Below, one piece after another: positions 5,143 to 7,591 of a stretch of DNA of 7,591 nt. Every line of letters starts with the position of its first letter. Positions within the stretch are counted from its first letter, which is position 1. This stretch comes from Desulfosporosinus sp. GTDB taxonomy: Bacteria > Bacillota > Desulfitobacteriia > Desulfitobacteriales > Desulfitobacteriaceae. Made by a program: the position numbers and the translations under genes. The notes below the pieces were generated by a model. The model was not told the DNA's origin. It ran no database searches and saw only the letters and a list, made by a program, of their open reading frames with translations. The stretch is taken from contig JADQBO010000145.1 of NCBI GenBank assembly GCA_016278585.1, positions 1-7,591 of the forward strand, given 5' to 3'.

Positions 5143-6627
5143 CTATTCCTGAAGTGCAGCTTGAGCTGCATTAACATCGGTGACCATTTGTTGAATCTCA
5201 GCAGTGGTATCAAGAGCGAGGTCCGCAGCAGCAGAGATGGCAGCTTTATAAGCAGCTAGATTAGCTTCAATAATATCAGTGGTTGATACTCCGGCAATTT
5301 CAAGATAATGGAGTGTGTTATTCGGAGCATCCGTGTTCAAGGTAACTCCATCAATTTGGGCAATAGCATAATCCCGGGCAGCATTTTCATTGTCCTCTTC
5401 AGCTTGAGCTGCATTAACATCAGTGACCATTTGCTGAATTTCAGCAGTAGTATCTAGGGCTAGATCCGCAGCTACAGAAATCGCGGCTCGATAAGCTTCA
5501 AGGTGTGGTCCATCAAAAATTTCATAATCCTTGACACCGGCGTCAATAAGATCTTGAGTTGTTACTCCGGAGGCATCCCCATTTTGAATAATACTTTCAA
5601 TTTTCTCGATAGCCGCTGCTTTGGTTACCGCAACGATTTGAGCCTCAAGTAAATCGTTCATTATATCCTCTGGAACAACCGCCGAACCGCCCAAAGCAGT
5701 AATAAGGCTGCTGGCCGTTAATTGGTTGATGATATAATCCGTGCCCTCATTGGCCGCGCCGTTGATGAGAACAATACCGGCATTGGATTGAGCAACAAGA
5801 GGTGCCCCCGCAAGTGCATCGATGGCAGTTTCGCCATTAGCTATGAAGACATTGTCATACTCTAAAAGATCGTCAAAGGCTTTAAGAACTTCAACGTTTG
5901 TATCATAGGCGGTATTTCCGAAGTGGCGGGTGGGGTCGGGGAACTCAGATTTGACAGCTTCACAGATGACAGCTGTTCCACCAATAACATCCGTTGCAAC
6001 AATACCTTCATTAGCCGTTAGGAATTCTTTAACACTTGAAGGAATGGAGTTTGTCTTAGTTAAGAGAATCGGCTGAGTTTGGGCAGAGGCAATGGAGGCG
6101 ATTGAGAGAGCATCTTGATTTTTCCAACCGTAGGCAACAGCAACTTTGCTCACTGGAGCACCGAGTTCAATCATCTTTTTAGCAATATTGACAGCCGTTT
6201 CGAATCGATCAGCTCCACCAAGGGAAACAACCGTAATCTCCATGGCTTCGAGCTCATCCAGAACTCCTTGACTAATCACCGCAGTTCCACTGGTAATATA
6301 TACTGTTTCAACGTCAAGGTTTATAAGTTCAGCTTTGGTGTCTGCATTCAGAACTGAACCAGCCCCTTGCAGAAGGATAGGAGCCTTAAGAAAGGAAGCC
6401 AGTGGGCCAGCAGTCAGCGCATCAACCATACCATAAGACACAGATGAGGCAAGAATGGCAGAGCCTGTCCAACCTGTTTTTTCAGCAATTGCAACTGCAG
6501 TTTGGGCAGCGGTTTCTCCCGCTAAACGTTGTGGGACGGTACTGTTAGCAAAGGCATTGAAGGGAAGCATGCTTAGGGTCATACCAGCGATGGCTAAAGC
6601 AGCTAGGGCTTTTTTGGTTTTTCTCAT
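5143..6627 (-). CDS. Secreted cell-wall-binding (CWB2) surface protein with two C-terminal helical repeats
   Basis: The 494-residue protein begins with a clear Sec signal peptide: basic MRKTKK, a hydrophobic core, then AFA before Asn28 as a likely cleavage site. Three cell-wall-binding-2 modules follow. Their starts are marked by QRLAGETAAQTAVAIA (33-48), SLGGADRFETAVNIAKK (135-151) and RHFGNTAYDTNVEVLKA (234-250). Each module contains I-L-L or I-V-L and G-G/S-G-x-A-V turns (ITSGTAVIS, VIGGTAVIC, ALGGSAVVP). In Clostridia three such modules anchor proteins to wall polymers. The third is the most divergent. Residues 331-494 form two 81-residue repeats, mainly helical, ending in near-identical 34-residue blocks (376-409 and 457-490). 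The job of the repeat region is unknown. ATG 6627 has GAGGAGGAA about 10 nt upstream. Confidence 0.87.
   Translation of the reverse strand: MRKTKKALAALAIAGMTLSMLPFNAFANSTVPQRLAGETAAQTAVAIAEKTGWTGSAILASSVSYGMVDALTAGPLASFLKAPILLQGAGSVLNADTKAELINLDVETVYITSGTAVISQGVLDELEAMEITVVSLGGADRFETAVNIAKKMIELGAPVSKVAVAYGWKNQDALSIASIASAQTQPILLTKTNSIPSSVKEFLTANEGIVATDVIGGTAVICEAVKSEFPDPTRHFGNTAYDTNVEVLKAFDDLLEYDNVFIANGETAIDALAGAPLVAQSNAGIVLINGAANEGTDYIINQLTASSLITALGGSAVVPEDIMNDLLEAQIVAVTKAAAIEKIESIIQNGDASGVTTQDLIDAGVKDYEIFDGPHLEAYRAAISVAADLALDTTAEIQQMVTDVNAAQAEEDNENAARDYAIAQIDGVTLNTDAPNNTLHYLEIAGVSTTDIIEANLAAYKAAISAAADLALDTTAEIQQMVTDVNAAQAALQE
5158..5502 (-). repeat. Internal 243-bp-period repeat in the CWB2 gene
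   Basis: Segments 5158-5259 and 5401-5502 encode almost the same 34 residues (AYRAAISVAADLALDTTAEI... against AYKAAISAAADLALDTTAEI...), spaced exactly 81 codons apart. Many DNA differences between them fall in silent third positions. The intervening 47 residues of each unit have diverged much more. This points to an old duplication whose conserved block is kept by selection on the protein. Confidence 0.85.
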
Positions 6628-6946
6628 TGAGTCAAGTTCCTCCTCGTTGTTTGAAATGGTGACGTTTGGACCAACTTAGAATAATCCCCGGAAGCCTTTT
6701 GATAGAACACAGGGTTCCATTAAAGTCAAAGGTCGATAGTTACCTGATAATACTTCGCTAGAAAGGGAAAAATCCTTTTTCTTACAAATGGTATTCTTAT
6801 GACATTAATGGTAATTTTAGGACGGAGTGAGGTGATTAAACCAAGGGCCCCAAATATCGAGAATATTATTAGCCAAGTAGTATAGACTAAGCTTACGAAA
6901 GATTATGTATTAGAAATAGCACCAAATGAAGGTGGGGGATTAACCG
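6628..6946. other. Divergent intergenic region between the CWB2 and glutamate synthase genes
   Basis: These 319 bases hold the CWB2 ribosome site and promoter on the minus strand. They also hold a weak 8-bp hairpin with A/T-rich flanks at about 6760-6780. An open stretch from ATG 6808 to TAG 6885 (25 codons, MVILGRSEVIKPRAPNIE...) lacks a convincing ribosome site and is not recognised. No clear plus-strand promoter, RNA gene or riboswitch is seen. Confidence 0.5.
6701..6729 (-). promoter_or_regulatory. Possible promoter of the CWB2 gene
   Basis: On the minus strand TTGACT (6729-6724) and TCTATC (6706-6701) are 17 nt apart, with TGT just before the -10 element (extended -10 form). The -35 is a 5/6 match; the -10 is poor. 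The leader to ATG 6627 would be about 70 nt. Confidence 0.4.
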
Positions 6947-7591
6947 TTGTTATTACAGACAGCCCTGCTTATTATTGCGCTTTCAGTCATAGGGACAATT
7001 ATCGCTGTTGGAATTCTTCTTTTTCTGACTTATTTCATTGGTAAACGTTCCTTTCGAACCATCGTCCAACGACTGTTTGGGTTGGTTTTTGAAAGATTAC
7101 TTCGAGATAAGTATCATGAAAATTTGATGGAACTTTGGAATGCAGTGCGTCGTACGTCTGTTCAAAATGTACTGGAAATCAGTTTGCGTGCAGAAGACGG
7201 AAAGCTCATTCATAGGCCCTTAGGTTCCCCAAAACCTCTGCCCCATTATGATACCCTTATGTTTGTTGCTGCCTAAATGGCGCGTCTACCTAAGGAAGGA
7301 ACGGTTCCTGTCGATATGAAGGTAACCCTTGGGGCCAAAGCGGAAAAACCTTTGCAAATAGACATCCCGTTAATGATTTCCGGCATGAGTTATGGATTAG
7401 GTCTTAGCGAAGAGGCTAAACGAGCCTTAGCAAGAGCGGCAAAACAAGTGGGTACGGCTACAAACTCCGGGGAGGGGCCCTTTTTGCAAGAGGAACGTGA
7501 CGAGGCCGGAAAGTTTATTTGGCAAGTCAGTCGGAGCAAGTGGGGTCGCAGCCCAAAAGGTATAGCCTCGGCAGACATGCTGGAAGTACAG
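6947..7591 (+). pseudogene. FMN-binding glutamate synthase family protein, interrupted by in-frame TAA, partial
   Basis: The first 109 codons from TTG 6947 encode a membrane helix (about 5-30), a basic stretch and LEISLRAEDGKLIHRPLGSP, ending LMFVAA at TAA 7274-7276. The same frame stays open from ATG 7277 to the window edge. It reads MARLPKEGTVPVDMKVTLGA and then PLMISGMSYGLGLSEEAKRA. Further on come TATNSGEGP and WGRSPKGIASADMLE. I-S-G-M-S-Y-G and N-S-G-E-G-P match the flavin-binding start of the glutamate synthase central domain. Membrane-tethered members of this family have about 500 residues in one chain, so both halves belong to one gene. A single base change from a sense codon such as CAA would create the TAA. 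ATG directly follows the stop without a ribosome site, so coupled re-initiation is possible but unproven. The start follows AAGGTGGGGGA (about 6930-6940). Confidence 0.75.

Noticed and set aside
6808..6885. 25-codon plus-strand ORF before the glutamate synthase gene
   Set aside because: No ribosome site, no recognisable sequence, and it ends before the next start; kept only as a note in the intergenic entry.

Overview
The window looks like chromosome from an endospore-forming, low-to-moderate-GC Clostridia member. The best guess is the Desulfosporosinus/Desulfitobacterium group (Peptococcaceae). The grounds are indirect: strong AGGAGG-type ribosome binding sites, frequent TTG and GTG starts (TTG at 666, 2505 and 6947, GTG at 3626), a LysM/ferritin-like protein of spore-coat character, a TIGR04086-type membrane protein, a CWB2 cell-wall-anchored surface protein and a membrane-tethered FMN-binding glutamate synthase family protein. 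The genus is inferred; no marker gene is present.

Left part (1-2660). A DoxX-family membrane protein gene (minus strand) runs off the left edge. Its promoter overlaps a 10-bp inverted repeat that could be an operator. Next come a short REP-like GC-rich repeat (512-539) and a minus-oriented terminator hairpin (563-598). A Na+/Ca2+-exchanger-family gene (plus) and an EamA/DMT transporter gene (minus) then converge and overlap tail-to-tail by 35 bp. No terminator is visible at their junction. The nearest hairpins are each beyond the far gene, so transcripts from either side may run antisense through the other gene. The EamA gene has an unusual leader: a 15-bp hairpin, plus an outer helix that could mask its Shine-Dalgarno sequence.

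Middle part (2658-5070). A minus-strand gene encodes LysM, a ferritin-like di-iron domain and a Cys/Pro-rich tail. Diverging from it on the plus strand are a four-helix TIGR04086-type membrane protein with a long polar C-terminal tail, then a small nitroreductase. A good bidirectional terminator (about 5032-5062) separates the nitroreductase from the next convergent gene. Very short ORFs with strong ribosome binding sites precede both plus-strand genes.

Right part (5071-7591). A second copy of the REP-like repeat, in opposite orientation, sits between two perfect 13-bp direct repeats, as if inserted with a target duplication. Next is a secreted protein with three CWB2 modules and two near-identical helical C-terminal repeats (minus strand). 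The right edge carries the start of an FMN-binding glutamate synthase family gene (plus strand). An in-frame TAA at codon 110 interrupts it, and the reading frame continues in the same frame with clear homology-like sequence on both sides, so it is probably a pseudogene or a split gene.

No CRISPR array, tRNA, rRNA, transposase gene or recognisable multi-gene defence system is visible. The genes look mostly like independent housekeeping, envelope and transport functions. The most unusual items are the interrupted glutamate synthase gene, the repeat with flanking duplications, the overlapping convergent transporter pair and the LysM-ferritin-like fusion.
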